From NCBI RefSeq assembly GCF_001513955.1, contig NZ_KQ948155.1, positions 108,086-172,085 of the forward strand: 64,000 nt of DNA, read 5' to 3'. The notes under the pieces are model-generated. The model ran no database searches and had not been told where the DNA came from. It saw only the letters and a list, made by a program, of their open reading frames with translations. Source of the DNA: Streptomyces pseudovenezuelae (lineage in GTDB: Bacteria > Actinomycetota > Actinomycetes > Streptomycetales > Streptomycetaceae). Numbering within the stretch: the stretch's first letter is position 1; every line of letters begins with the position of its first letter. This document shows, one piece after another, positions 56,144 through 64,000 of the stretch. Position numbers and translations under genes: made by a program.

Positions 56144-57674
56144 AGTCCTTCGCCCCCTTCGGCGCCTCGGTCCCCAGCACCCGCGCCACCCGGGCCGTCG
56201 AGACCCCCGACGCGGTCAGCTCGGCCCAGTGCTGCTTCACGGAAGCGGTCACCTCGGCGCGCGGCCGGTGCAGCAACTCCCGTACGACATCGGTCTGTCC
56301 GGCCGTCATGGACAGCCCGCTGGTCGGGGCGAGGACGCTCGCGCTCCCGGTGACGCTGTCGTCGAGACGGACGTTCGCGAGGTCGGCCATCGGGTGCGCG
56401 GCCCCGCCCAGGGCCAGCCACATCGCGGTGACCACCCGGCCGTCGCACAGCTCGCTGCCCTTCGACTCGTCACCGGTGACCAGCACATAGCCGACGGCGA
56501 CCGCGAACTCGGGGACCCGGTTGCCGCCCCACCGGGTGCCGACGGTGACCTGGTGCGCGGTGGTGAGCGGTTCGATCGCCGCGTCGCCGTCCAGGCCGTA
56601 ACGGGCCTCGATCCGCTGCCGTACCAGCAGGGGCTGCCGGGCGGCCGTACCGCCGGCCAGGGACTGGACGCGGTCCACGACCCCCGCCCAGTCGCCGGTC
56701 ACGCCGGTCCACTCGGGAAAGGCGCAGTACGTGGAGCCGCCCCGCCGCACACAGGTCTGGTCCCGCTGCGGGGAGACCGAGACCCGTTCGCGGGCGGCGG
56801 CCAACTCCGGTGAGACGCCCCCGGACTGGCCCACCGCGCCGGCCAGTGTCAGCGCGAGCGCGCCCGCCGCACCGGCCTTCAGCCACAGCGTCCGACCGCC
56901 GCTCGCCAGGACCGCGCCGAGGGCGAGCAGCAGGAACAGCCCGGTCAGATACAGCGCGTGCCAGGCCGCCGGGCGGCCGATGAGGTCCGAGGGGAGAACC
57001 GTGTTGGTACTGGTCTCGCCCACGATCGGGGACAGCCACCGGGTCCACTCCGCGCCGCTGGTGCCCGCGGAGACGAACACGCTGAGGACGAAGAGTCCGA
57101 CCACGCCCACCGGCACCGCGAACGTGGACGGGACCAGCCGGGCGAGCAGCACTCCGAACGCGCCGCACAGCAGCACGTACAGGGGGCCGACGGTCAGTTC
57201 GAGGAGGGAGCCGTGGCCCACCGCGCCCGGCCGAAGGGCCTGCCGGGCGAACTCACCGAGCACGACCAGCGCGGTGACGGCGGCGAAGGGCACCACCGAC
57301 AGCACATGGGCGACGGTCCGCCGCCACGGCTCCATGACCAGCACGTCGAACTGCCGGTCGGTGCCGCGTCGGCGCGAGCGCAGGGTGCACCGGTTGACGC
57401 ACACGAAAAGGGCGATCCCCAGCAGCAGGGGCCCGGTCTGGGTGGCGCGGTCGGCGTTCTGGAGGGCCGGGAAGGCCTCCACGCCGTCCTTCTGGTGGAA
57501 CAGCGTCCCGGCGGTGTAGCCGACGTACAGCACGAGGGTCACCAGCACCGGGATGTACCGCAGCAGGTCGCGTGCCTCGAACCGGGCGAGGGCGAGCACC
57601 GCGCCCCAGGAGCGTCGCGGATCGTCCGCGGGTACGGCGGCGGACTCGGCCACCGTCTTCGTCGCCAGGCTCAT
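56130..57674 (-). CDS. ABC transporter permease with large extracellular domain
   Basis: 514 residues from the ATG at 57674 (ATGA overlap with the ATPase stop). Six membrane helices in the N-terminal 270 residues (YIPVLVTLVLYVGYTAGTLF and further), followed by a soluble C-terminal part of about 240 residues with Cys pairs (DQTCVRRGGSTYCAF, SELCDGR) expected outside the cell. It resembles ABC-2-type permeases, where the extra domain may bind substrate or ligand. Confidence 0.82.
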   Translation of the reverse strand: MSLATKTVAESAAVPADDPRRSWGAVLALARFEARDLLRYIPVLVTLVLYVGYTAGTLFHQKDGVEAFPALQNADRATQTGPLLLGIALFVCVNRCTLRSRRRGTDRQFDVLVMEPWRRTVAHVLSVVPFAAVTALVVLGEFARQALRPGAVGHGSLLELTVGPLYVLLCGAFGVLLARLVPSTFAVPVGVVGLFVLSVFVSAGTSGAEWTRWLSPIVGETSTNTVLPSDLIGRPAAWHALYLTGLFLLLALGAVLASGGRTLWLKAGAAGALALTLAGAVGQSGGVSPELAAARERVSVSPQRDQTCVRRGGSTYCAFPEWTGVTGDWAGVVDRVQSLAGGTAARQPLLVRQRIEARYGLDGDAAIEPLTTAHQVTVGTRWGGNRVPEFAVAVGYVLVTGDESKGSELCDGRVVTAMWLALGGAAHPMADLANVRLDDSVTGSASVLAPTSGLSMTAGQTDVVRELLHRPRAEVTASVKQHWAELTASGVSTARVARVLGTEAPKGAKDCAEE

Positions 57675-58534
57675 GCGGTCGCCACCTCCGCGTCCACGTC
57701 GTCCAGGGTGAGCAGGTAACCGTCCTCCAGGGTGGGTTCGAGGAGGTCGGCACCGGCGGGCGGGTCGCCGACGTTGCGGAAGGAGCCGGTGCCGGTGCGC
57801 CAGCCCGCCTTGGCGCCCGGGGCGCGTTCCGTACTGGTCCACACCCGGCCGGCCGCGCGGGCGGTCAGTTCGGCGGGGGTGCCCTCGAAGAGGATGCGGC
57901 CGCGGGCCATGACGAGCACGCGGTGGCAGAGCATCGCCACGTCCTCGGTCTGGTGGGTGGACAGGAACACGGTCCGCCCCTCCCCCGCCTGCGCGATCAA
58001 CTCCCGGAACCGCATGCGCTGTTCGGGGTCGAGGCCGACGGTCGGCTCGTCGAGGACGAGGAAGCCGGGGTCGCCGACGAGGGCGGCGGCCAGCGCGACC
58101 CGCTGCCGCATCCCGCCGGACAGCCTCTTGATGCGCTGTCCGCGTACGTCCCCGAGGTCCACCTCCTCCAGCACCCGCCGCACCTCGCGGTGGCGTGCGG
58201 TGCGGTCGGTGAGCTCCTTGAGGATCGCCACGTAGTCGACGAACTCGAAAGCGCTGAAGTCCGGGTGGAAGCCGGGGCTCTGCGGCAGATAGCCGAGCGA
58301 GCGCCGGACCTCCTGCCGTCCGCGCGAGCTGCCCGGGTCATGACCGAGCACGGTGAAGGAGCCCCGGTCGGCGGGCACGGCGGTGGCGAGCACCCTCAAC
58401 AGGGTGGTCTTCCCGGCCCCGTTGGGCCCGAGCAGCCCGGTCACTCCCGGCGTCAGCCGCAGCGACACGTCGTCGAGTGCGCGGGTGCCGCCGTAGCGGA
58501 GATGAAGCCCGGAGGCGGAGACGGTGGCGGTCAT
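57671..58534 (-). CDS. ABC transporter ATP-binding protein
   Basis: 287 residues. Walker A GPNGAGKTT near 37, signature LSGGMRQR near 135, Walker B FLVLDEPTVGLDP and the H-loop THQTEDV. The C-terminal 70 residues are an extra domain (GRVWTSTERAPGAKAG) as in ABC-2 ATPases. It overlaps the anti-sigma gene and the permease gene by ATGA on both sides, so it is tightly co-translated. Confidence 0.93.
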   Translation of the reverse strand: MTATVSASGLHLRYGGTRALDDVSLRLTPGVTGLLGPNGAGKTTLLRVLATAVPADRGSFTVLGHDPGSSRGRQEVRRSLGYLPQSPGFHPDFSAFEFVDYVAILKELTDRTARHREVRRVLEEVDLGDVRGQRIKRLSGGMRQRVALAAALVGDPGFLVLDEPTVGLDPEQRMRFRELIAQAGEGRTVFLSTHQTEDVAMLCHRVLVMARGRILFEGTPAELTARAAGRVWTSTERAPGAKAGWRTGTGSFRNVGDPPAGADLLEPTLEDGYLLTLDDVDAEVATA

Positions 58535-59358
58535 TCGGCACTCCCGCTGAAAAGATCGAACCGGTCACGAAGAAGGAAAAGCAGCCCGGCACCGAGCGCG
58601 GCGACGGTCCCGGCCACGCCCTGCCCGGCCGCGGTGAAGGGCGCGAGCGGGTCGGCGGTCGTCTGCTGCGCGGTCTGCGCGGCCAGCAGTACGGCGATCC
58701 AGGCGCCGCCCACCAGGGACGGGGCGAGGACCGGGCCGAGCCTCGGGGTGAGGGCGAGGCCGGTCGCGGTGAGGGCGAGCGCGGGCAGCAGCCAGGCCAG
58801 GGCGCGCAGGCCGTAGCCGGGCAGGGCGAGGGTGGCGAGCCCGTTGAGGCCGAGGCCCGCGACCAGCACGGCGAGCGTACGGATCATCAGCAGCCGGAAG
58901 CCGTGGGTGGGCGCGACGACCGACATCTCGTAGGTCGGGTCGAGCACCGGGCCGTACGACAGCGCCACGCCGACCAGCGGCAGCAGCGGGGCGAGGGCGA
59001 GGAACAGGGTCGGCGACTCGGTCGTGTGCACCGCGCCGACGGTCGCCAGCAGCAGGAACACGACGGCCGCCAGCCAGGAGCGCCTGAGCACCGGCGTGGC
59101 CGCGAGCAGCCGCGCGGTGTGGTCGGCGATCCCGGCCCGGGTCAGCAACGACTCCAGCCACCCCGGCCGGGGCGCGTCCAGCTCGGCGTCCAGCCGCTCC
59201 CATCCGGCGTCCAGCGCCACCGGGTCGGTGACGTCGGCGAGCATCCCCCGGCACTCGGCACAGGCGGCGAGATGAGTGTCCGCGGACCAGAGCAGGGGGA
59301 CGGCCAACTCGCCCCGGGCATAGGCCCGCAGATCTTCTTCGGCCACATGCCAGGTCAT
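58531..59358 (-). CDS. Membrane zinc-finger anti-sigma factor-like protein
   Basis: 275 residues from the ATG at 59358 with AAGGAGGTG upstream. Residues 4-45 have the ZAS zinc motif His-x3-Cys-x2-Cys (His29, Cys33, Cys36). Residues 95-275 have about six membrane helices. It is expected to hold the ECF sigma factor at 59936 inactive at the membrane. The start overlaps the stop of the odd open frame at 59355-59939. Confidence 0.87.
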   Translation of the reverse strand: MTWHVAEEDLRAYARGELAVPLLWSADTHLAACAECRGMLADVTDPVALDAGWERLDAELDAPRPGWLESLLTRAGIADHTARLLAATPVLRRSWLAAVVFLLLATVGAVHTTESPTLFLALAPLLPLVGVALSYGPVLDPTYEMSVVAPTHGFRLLMIRTLAVLVAGLGLNGLATLALPGYGLRALAWLLPALALTATGLALTPRLGPVLAPSLVGGAWIAVLLAAQTAQQTTADPLAPFTAAGQGVAGTVAALGAGLLFLLRDRFDLFSGSAE

Positions 59359-59939
59359 GCCGCCACCTCCTTCACTCGTACACGGTCCGACCCCTGCGGC
59401 CGGCTTTGCGCTGGACGCTGCGCCCAGAACCGGGCCCGACTCCGCCCTCGGTCCGGCGTCCGGCCTTGCAGCCCGTTCTCCGCTCGACCCCGAGCCCGGT
59501 CTCGTGGCCAGCCCCGCACTACGTCCGGCGTCCGGTCCAGCGGTCGGTTCTGCGGTCGGTCCTGAGGCCGGTGCTGCGATCGGTCCTGCGCCCAATCCGG
59601 CGTCCGGCCCTCCGTCCAGCCCCGGAGACGGCCCTGGAGACCGCTGTGCAGACGGCTCTGGAAGCGGTGCCGCGGTCGATCGTGGGTCCAGCCCTGCGGC
59701 CCTTCCCGCACCACGTCCGATGCTCGGCCCTGCAGTCGGTTCCACGCCCGGCCCGGCGATCGATCCGGTGCCGGCCCCCCGGGTCGGCCCTGCACCACGT
59801 CCGGCGCCCAGGACCGCGGTCGGCCCGGTGCCCGGTCATCCGGTCGGCCCTGCGCCCGCCCCCACGCTCGACCCTCCACTCGCGCCGGCCCTCCGCCCTC
59901 AGCCGGCACCTGGACCTGGACCTGGCCACAGACCCTCAT
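59355..59939 (-). CDS. Low-complexity Arg/Gly/Pro/Asp repeat ORF between sigma and anti-sigma genes
   Basis: A 194-residue open frame that starts in an ATGA overlap with the sigma factor stop and ends in an ATGA overlap with the anti-sigma start. It has 24-residue repeats at its centre (RTPDWAQDR, RTPDVVRGW, RTPDRGRS) encoded by a 72-bp DNA period (GTCCGGCGTCCGG at 59451, 59523 and 59595). No family is recognised. It may be a translated linker ORF or only repeat DNA that has stayed open. The coupling at both ends is the argument for translation. Confidence 0.4.
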   Translation of the reverse strand: MRVCGQVQVQVPAEGGGPARVEGRAWGRAQGRPDDRAPGRPRSWAPDVVQGRPGGPAPDRSPGRAWNRLQGRASDVVREGPQGWTHDRPRHRFQSRLHSGLQGRLRGWTEGRTPDWAQDRSQHRPQDRPQNRPLDRTPDVVRGWPRDRARGRAENGLQGRTPDRGRSRARFWAQRPAQSRPQGSDRVRVKEVAA

Positions 59940-60478
59940 GCGAGCGCCTCCCTCAGCTGCTTGCGGGCTCGCATCGCCCGGGTCTTGACCGTGCCGGGCG
60001 GGATGCCCAGGAGGACGGCGGCCTCACGGGTGGTGAGGCCGTCGATGACCGTCGCCTGGAGCACCGCCCGCAGCTCCGGTGACAGCCGGACGAGGGCGCC
60101 CGCGAGGTCCCCGTGCTCCACCCCCGCGAGCACGCGTTCCTCCGCGGACACCTCGTCCCGGTGCCGAAGGTGGGACAGGGCCTGCCTGAGCCGCCCCCGC
60201 GCCCCGTCCCCGCGCAGCGCGTCGATCAGCCGCCGTGAGCCGATCCGCCACAGCCACCCGGCCACGTCCCCTTCCTCGCGATAGCGCGCGGTCCCCCGCC
60301 ACACCGCGAGGAACGTCTCCTGTACGACGTCGTCGACCACGCCCGCGTCCGCGCACCGCCCCCGCAGCCGGGCGAGCAGCCAGGGCGCGTACCGCCGGTA
60401 CAACTCCTCGAAGGCACGCCGGTCGCCGTCCGCCGCGATGGCCCGCAGCAGATCCCCGTCGCTTCTCGTTTCCCTCAC
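59936..60478 (-). CDS. ECF-type RNA polymerase sigma factor
   Basis: 180 residues from a GTG at 60478 with AAGGGG just upstream. Region 2 has AFEELYRRYAPWLLARL and DDVVQETFLAVWRG. Region 4 has LSPELRAVLQATVIDGLTTREAAVLLGIPPGTVKTRAMRARKQLREAL. The partner is the zinc anti-sigma factor at 58531-59358. It likely directs its own operon including the ABC transporter genes. Confidence 0.93.
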   Translation of the reverse strand: MRETRSDGDLLRAIAADGDRRAFEELYRRYAPWLLARLRGRCADAGVVDDVVQETFLAVWRGTARYREEGDVAGWLWRIGSRRLIDALRGDGARGRLRQALSHLRHRDEVSAEERVLAGVEHGDLAGALVRLSPELRAVLQATVIDGLTTREAAVLLGIPPGTVKTRAMRARKQLREALA

Positions 60479-60557
60479 GCCCCTTCATCGGACGACCCCC
60501 GCCGACCGGTTCACCCGGCGACGAGGAAACCACGCTTGACTTTCCGGACCCCCTTCC

Positions 60558-60593
60558 ACCACCCTTTCACTACTCAATTAGTGAAAGGGTGGT
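60558..60593. promoter_or_regulatory. 15-bp-arm inverted repeat, operator of the GntR/ABC operon
   Basis: ACCACCCTTTCACTA (60558-60572), six bases, TAGTGAAAGGGTGGT (60579-60593). The perfect arms end 7 bases before the GTG at 60601. YtrA-type regulators typically bind such long dyads over their promoters. Confidence 0.85.
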
Positions 60594-60600
60594 TGTCCGC

Positions 60601-60987
60601 GTGGTCGAGTACCGCATCGACCGGCGCTCCGGCGTCGCCACCTACGTGCAGATCGTCCAGCAGACCAAGCAGGCGCTGCGGCTGGGCCTCCTCGAACCCG
60701 GCGACAGGCTCCCCACGGCCCGCGAGGTCGTGGAGGCCACCGCCATCAACCCGAACACCGTGCTCAAGGCGTACCGCGAGCTGGAGCGCGAGGGCCTGGT
60801 CGAGGCCCGCCGCGGTCTCGGCACCTTCGTGCGCCGCACCCTCGGCGCCCACACGGCCGACACGCCCCTGCGCGCCGAACTCGACGACTGGGCGAGCAGC
60901 GCCCGGGCGGCCGGACTCGGGCGCGAGGACGTCGACGCCTTCTTCACCGCCGTACTGGACGAGCACTTCCCGAAGGGGGACCAGTGA
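60601..60987 (+). CDS. YtrA-subfamily GntR regulator
   Basis: 128 residues from a GTG at 60601 reading VEYRIDRRSGVATYVQIVQQTKQALRLG. The HTH is EVVEATAINPNTVLKAYRELEREGLVEARRG (about 38-68), followed by a short helical tail with no effector domain, as in YtrA. These regulators sit first in ABC operons and respond to cell-wall or other stress. The long dyad immediately upstream is the expected autoregulatory site. The stop overlaps the ATPase start (GTGA). Confidence 0.9.
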   Translation: MVEYRIDRRSGVATYVQIVQQTKQALRLGLLEPGDRLPTAREVVEATAINPNTVLKAYRELEREGLVEARRGLGTFVRRTLGAHTADTPLRAELDDWASSARAAGLGREDVDAFFTAVLDEHFPKGDQ

Positions 60988-61901
60988 GTTCCATCAGCAC
61001 CACCCCGGCCGTCGCCCTGGAGGCGTCCGGCCTGGCCAAGCGGTACGGCAGGCGGCCCGCCGCCCTCGACGACTGCTCCTTCCGGCTGCCCACGGGCCGC
61101 ATCAGCGCACTGGTCGGCCCCAACGGCGCCGGCAAGTCCACGCTCCTCGCCCTGGCCGCCGGCCTGCTGCGGCCCACCTCCGGCACGGTCACCGTCCTCG
61201 GCGGAGCGCCCGGCGCGGCCCGCGACCGGATCGCGTACCTCGCCCAGAACAAGCCGCTGTACCCCCAGCTGACGATCGCCGAGACCCTGCGCATGGGCGC
61301 CGAGCTCAACCCGGCCCGCTGGGACGCCGCCTGCGCCGCCCGGGTCGTCGAGCAGGGCGACCTCGACCCGAAGTCCCGTATCCGCGGACTCTCCGGCGGC
61401 CAGCGCACCCGGGTCGCGCTCGCCCTCGCCCTCGGCAAGCGGCCCGAACTGATGCTTCTCGACGAGCCGATGGCCGACCTCGACCCGCTCGCCCGGCACG
61501 AAATGATGGGCACCCTGATGGCGGACGCCGCCGAACACGGCACCACCGTGCTGATGTCCTCGCACATCGTCGCCGAACTCGCCGACGCCTGCGACCACCT
61601 ATTGCTGCTGGGCGGCGGCCGGGTCCGGCTGGGCGGCGGCATCGACGACCTGCTCGCCGCACACACTCTGGTGACCGGCCGCGGCACCCCCGCCGACCTG
61701 GCCCCGCACACGGTGATCGAGTCCCGTACGGCGGGCCGCGGCCTGACCGCCCTGATCCGCCGCGACGGCCTCGTCGGCGAGGGCTGGGCGACCGAGGAGC
61801 CCTCGCTGGAGGAACTGCTGCTCGCCCACCTCCGCGCCCCCGAGGCCCCGGCCCTGCTCACCCCGGGCACCACCGCGACCACCGCGGCGGTGACGGCATG
61901 A
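60984..61901 (+). CDS. ABC transporter ATP-binding protein
   Basis: 305 residues from a GTG at 60984. Walker A GPNGAGKST near 45, signature LSGGQRTR near 136, Walker B LMLLDEPMADLDP and the H-loop SSHIVAELAD. The C-terminal 75 residues form an ABC-2-type extension. It is coupled to the YtrA-type regulator and, by ATGA, to the permease that follows. Confidence 0.93.
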   Translation: MSSISTTPAVALEASGLAKRYGRRPAALDDCSFRLPTGRISALVGPNGAGKSTLLALAAGLLRPTSGTVTVLGGAPGAARDRIAYLAQNKPLYPQLTIAETLRMGAELNPARWDAACAARVVEQGDLDPKSRIRGLSGGQRTRVALALALGKRPELMLLDEPMADLDPLARHEMMGTLMADAAEHGTTVLMSSHIVAELADACDHLLLLGGGRVRLGGGIDDLLAAHTLVTGRGTPADLAPHTVIESRTAGRGLTALIRRDGLVGEGWATEEPSLEELLLAHLRAPEAPALLTPGTTATTAAVTA

Positions 61902-62860
61902 GCGCCACCACCCTCGCGAAGGCCCCCGCCGCCGTGGAGCGGCCGGCACCCCGCGGCCTGGTCCGCAGCGTCCTGCGCCTGCACCGCACCGCCCTGTGGA
62001 TCTGGCTCGCCTTCGTGGCGTTCACCGCGGGCCTGCTGCTGTGGCTGACCGGCCCCGGCGCCGACGCCACCGCCCGGCAGCTGGAGAGGTTCGGCTACGG
62101 CGGCGGGGTCATGGAGGCCGCGTACTCCACGGACACGCTGTTCTACTTCACCTCGGGGGCGTACAACGACCTCTTCTACGACCCGGACACCCTGATCACC
62201 CTGGCCTCCTTCGCCGTCGCCCTCTTCGCCGGCGGCCCGCTGATCGCCCGTGAACTGGAGAGCGGCACCGCACAGCTCGCCTGGACCCAGTCGGTCTCCC
62301 CGGCCCGCTGGCTCACCGCCAAGCTCGCCGTGCCGGCCGCGTTCGTCGTCGTGGGCACCGGGCTGCTCACGCTGCTGTACCGGCAGCTGTGGTCGGCCCA
62401 CAGCAACCTGCTGATCGCCGGCATCGGCCCGCGCTCCCTCTACTTCTCCCTCGGGCCCGCGACCGTCGCCGCGCCTCTGCTGGGTCTCGCCCTCGGCACC
62501 CTGATCGGCCTCGCCGTCCGCCGCACCCTGCCGGCGCTCGCCTTCAGCGGCTTCGCGTACTTCCTGGTCCACGCCTTCCGCGGCAACCACTGGCCCTTCC
62601 AGGGCCGCTACCAGCAGCCGGACCTCAGCTCGCGCAGCCACGCGATCACCTCGACCGGCGCCGAGATCAGCGACCCGGGGTGCTACACCGACAAGGCCTG
62701 CCTCGCCGGGCACGACGTCGTCCGCTTCACCCGCGAGTACCTGCCGTCCTCCGACTACTGGCCCCGCCAGCTCCTGGAGACCGGCGTCCTGCTCGCCCTC
62801 ACCGCCGTGGCCGTCGCCCTCGCGTTCGGTCTCCTGCGCCGGCGGGCGGCCACCGGATGA
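61898..62860 (+). CDS. ABC-2-type transporter permease, first copy
   Basis: 320 residues from the ATG at 61898. Six membrane helices (LHRTALWIWLAFVAFTAGLLLWL first), a long extracytoplasmic loop near 225-285 with two Cys in GCYTDKACLAG, and the conserved cytoplasmic segment ELESGTAQLAWTQSVSPARWLTAKL shared with the next protein. The shared start (GLVRxVLRLHRTAL) shows the two permeases arose by duplication. The transported substrate is unknown. Confidence 0.88.
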   Translation: MSATTLAKAPAAVERPAPRGLVRSVLRLHRTALWIWLAFVAFTAGLLLWLTGPGADATARQLERFGYGGGVMEAAYSTDTLFYFTSGAYNDLFYDPDTLITLASFAVALFAGGPLIARELESGTAQLAWTQSVSPARWLTAKLAVPAAFVVVGTGLLTLLYRQLWSAHSNLLIAGIGPRSLYFSLGPATVAAPLLGLALGTLIGLAVRRTLPALAFSGFAYFLVHAFRGNHWPFQGRYQQPDLSSRSHAITSTGAEISDPGCYTDKACLAGHDVVRFTREYLPSSDYWPRQLLETGVLLALTAVAVALAFGLLRRRAATG

Positions 62861-63618
62861 GCACCGCGACCGTCCTGCCGAGGGGGCTCGTACGGACCGT
62901 GCTGCGGCTGCACCGCACGGCGCTGATCGTGTGGGCCGTCTTCGTCCTCGGCTCCGTCGGCTGTCTGGTGTGGCTGACCGAGGTCACCGCGGCGTCCGTT
63001 CAGCGGACCCTCGACGCGTGCCCCGGGAACGGGAGCCTGTGCGGCATCGGTGCCTGGCACTCGTACAGCGAGTCCGTGAGCTGGATCAGCACCTTCATGT
63101 ACTACAGCTACTGGGCCGTCGCCGCCTGGGCGGGGGGCGCGCTCATCGGCCGCGAACTGGAGAGCGGCACCGCGCGGCTCGCCTGGTCGCAGGGCGTCTC
63201 CCCGGCCCGCTGGCTCACCGCCAAGCTCGCCCTGCCCGCGCTCGCCCTGCTCCTGGGCGGTGCCGTGTTCGTGCCCGTCTACCGCTGGGCCTGGTCGGCG
63301 CACCGGGAGCTGATGGGCGACCACCTGCTCTTCAACGACGTGTTCGCCGACCACGGCCCGCTGGTGGTGGCGTACGGCCTGTGCGCGCTCGCGGTCGGCA
63401 CGCTCACCGGCCTGCTGCTGGGCCGCCCGCTGCCCGCCCTCGCGATCTCGGTCGCCGCGATGACGCTCCTCAACCGCGCCCTGGAACAACGCCGTCCCGA
63501 CCCCCTGCCCGCCTCCGCGTTCTGGCCCGCCCACCTCACCGAAGCGGCCCTCGTCCTCACCGCGGCCGCCCTGACCACCACCGCCGCCTTCCGCCTCCTG
63601 CACCACCGCACGGCCTGA
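62857..63618 (+). CDS. ABC-2-type transporter permease, second copy
   Basis: 253 residues from the ATG at 62857 (ATGA overlap). Same layout as the first permease: GLVRTVLRLHRTALIVWAVFVLGS at the start and ELESGTARLAWSQGVSPARWLTAKLALPA in the middle. It lacks the long loop of copy 1. The extracytoplasmic loop has Cys pair CPGNGSLCGIG. The two permeases and ATPase probably form one complex. Confidence 0.88.
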   Translation: MSTATVLPRGLVRTVLRLHRTALIVWAVFVLGSVGCLVWLTEVTAASVQRTLDACPGNGSLCGIGAWHSYSESVSWISTFMYYSYWAVAAWAGGALIGRELESGTARLAWSQGVSPARWLTAKLALPALALLLGGAVFVPVYRWAWSAHRELMGDHLLFNDVFADHGPLVVAYGLCALAVGTLTGLLLGRPLPALAISVAAMTLLNRALEQRRPDPLPASAFWPAHLTEAALVLTAAALTTTAAFRLLHHRTA

Positions 63619-64000
63619 CCCACGTCTGCGAGCGGGAACGCGCGGTTCTCCGTGGGCCGGCACGTGCCGGTACAGGGAAGTCCGGAGCACGGTCACGGAA
63701 GGCAGGGGGGCAGGTCTGGATCGGGGGCGGCCCGGCCCGTGCAGGCCCCCGAAGCCGGTCAGGCCGCTCCGCCACCCGGCACGCCGCCGGGGCAGCCGCT
63801 GCCCCCGAAGCCGCGACAGCGCCCACCGCGCCCGTCGACCCGAACTCCACCCAGCGCCGGGCGATCAGCGTGCGGACCCTCGGCCAGGAGGTTCCGCTCA
63901 CCCGGCAGGCGGCCCACGCACAGCATCCGGGCACGGCCACGCCCCCCTCGCGCCCGGAGAAAGAGGCGCACCCCCGGTACACAGACGCTCGAAATACCCG
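63619..64000. other. Gene-free 3' end of the window
   Basis: No gene could be supported. Frames on both strands are open by GC composition. I see no hairpin, repeat or promoter of note. Confidence 0.45.

Noticed and set aside
55145..56353. 402-residue plus-strand ORF opposite the permease genes
   Set aside because: It is a compositional shadow of minus-strand genes, low complexity, with no ribosome site.
60536..62860. A single 774-residue protein on the plus strand
   Set aside because: Its first 450 residues are out of frame with the GntR and ATPase genes; only the C-terminal part is the permease at 61898.
1..64000. tRNA, rRNA, insertion sequences or prophage
   Set aside because: No transposase, integrase, phage structural gene or tRNA-like sequence was recognised on either strand.

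Overview
The window is high-GC actinobacterial chromosome, almost certainly Streptomyces. Gene content and order match, from memory, the glnR to nur to dev to mshA part of the Streptomyces core chromosome. Supporting genes include mshA (5' end only), mshD, glnR, nur, the developmental regulators devA and devE, the anti-sigma-WhiG factor rsiG, and an XRE/HBHA/DUF2516 trio also found in mycobacteria. No tRNA, rRNA, insertion sequence, prophage or CRISPR locus was seen.

Layout. 1-5.2 kb: start of mshA, a methyltransferase, a 1.3-kb gene-free stretch with a layered tandem repeat, a secreted NlpC/P60 hydrolase and a receiver-PP2C phosphatase. 5.6-9.9 kb: DUF2516, HBHA-like and XRE genes, then an ArsR-SRPBCC-reductase-VOC run. 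9.9-15.6 kb: methyltransferase, HAD, RraA-like, nitroreductase-hemerythrin, HelD-like and TetR genes. 15.6-22.5 kb: the dev region, with a tandem-lobed kinase, three DevA-type GntR regulators, the DevB phosphatase and two paralogous small membrane proteins. 22.5-27.2 kb: Eis-like acetyltransferase, rsiG, dtd, ygfZ, nur, nitrobindin and a 32-residue membrane protein. 27.3-36.7 kb: three tandem membrane-anchored paralogues, DsrE, an LmeA-like protein, a cysteine leader peptide with sseA and DUF1416, then small enzymes. 36.9-42.6 kb: glnR, a LacI regulator and an HtrA-like protease beside its two-component system. 42.7-47.5 kb: secreted protein, pectate lyase-pectinesterase fusion and Imm49. 47.6-54.9 kb: orphan response regulator, ABC exporter, two 38-residue Lys/Pro-rich peptide genes, LmeA-like protein, 5'-nucleotidase and mshD. 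55.5-63.6 kb: an ECF sigma/anti-sigma/ABC operon on the minus strand and, facing away, a YtrA-type GntR/ABC operon.

How the genes work together. Regulatory units are compact and often translationally coupled by ATGA or GTGA overlaps. Many single genes have a TANNNT hexamer 6-7 bases before the start codon, which suggests leaderless mRNAs. The dev region looks like a duplicated module: a divergent regulator and small membrane protein gene sharing an AGTTGG-N3-CCAACT operator. The most novel-looking unit is the pair of nearly identical 38-residue cationic peptides just upstream of an ABC exporter on the same strand. Both are too short for ordinary gene calling. All functions here are inferred from sequence reading and recalled family knowledge; no database search was run.
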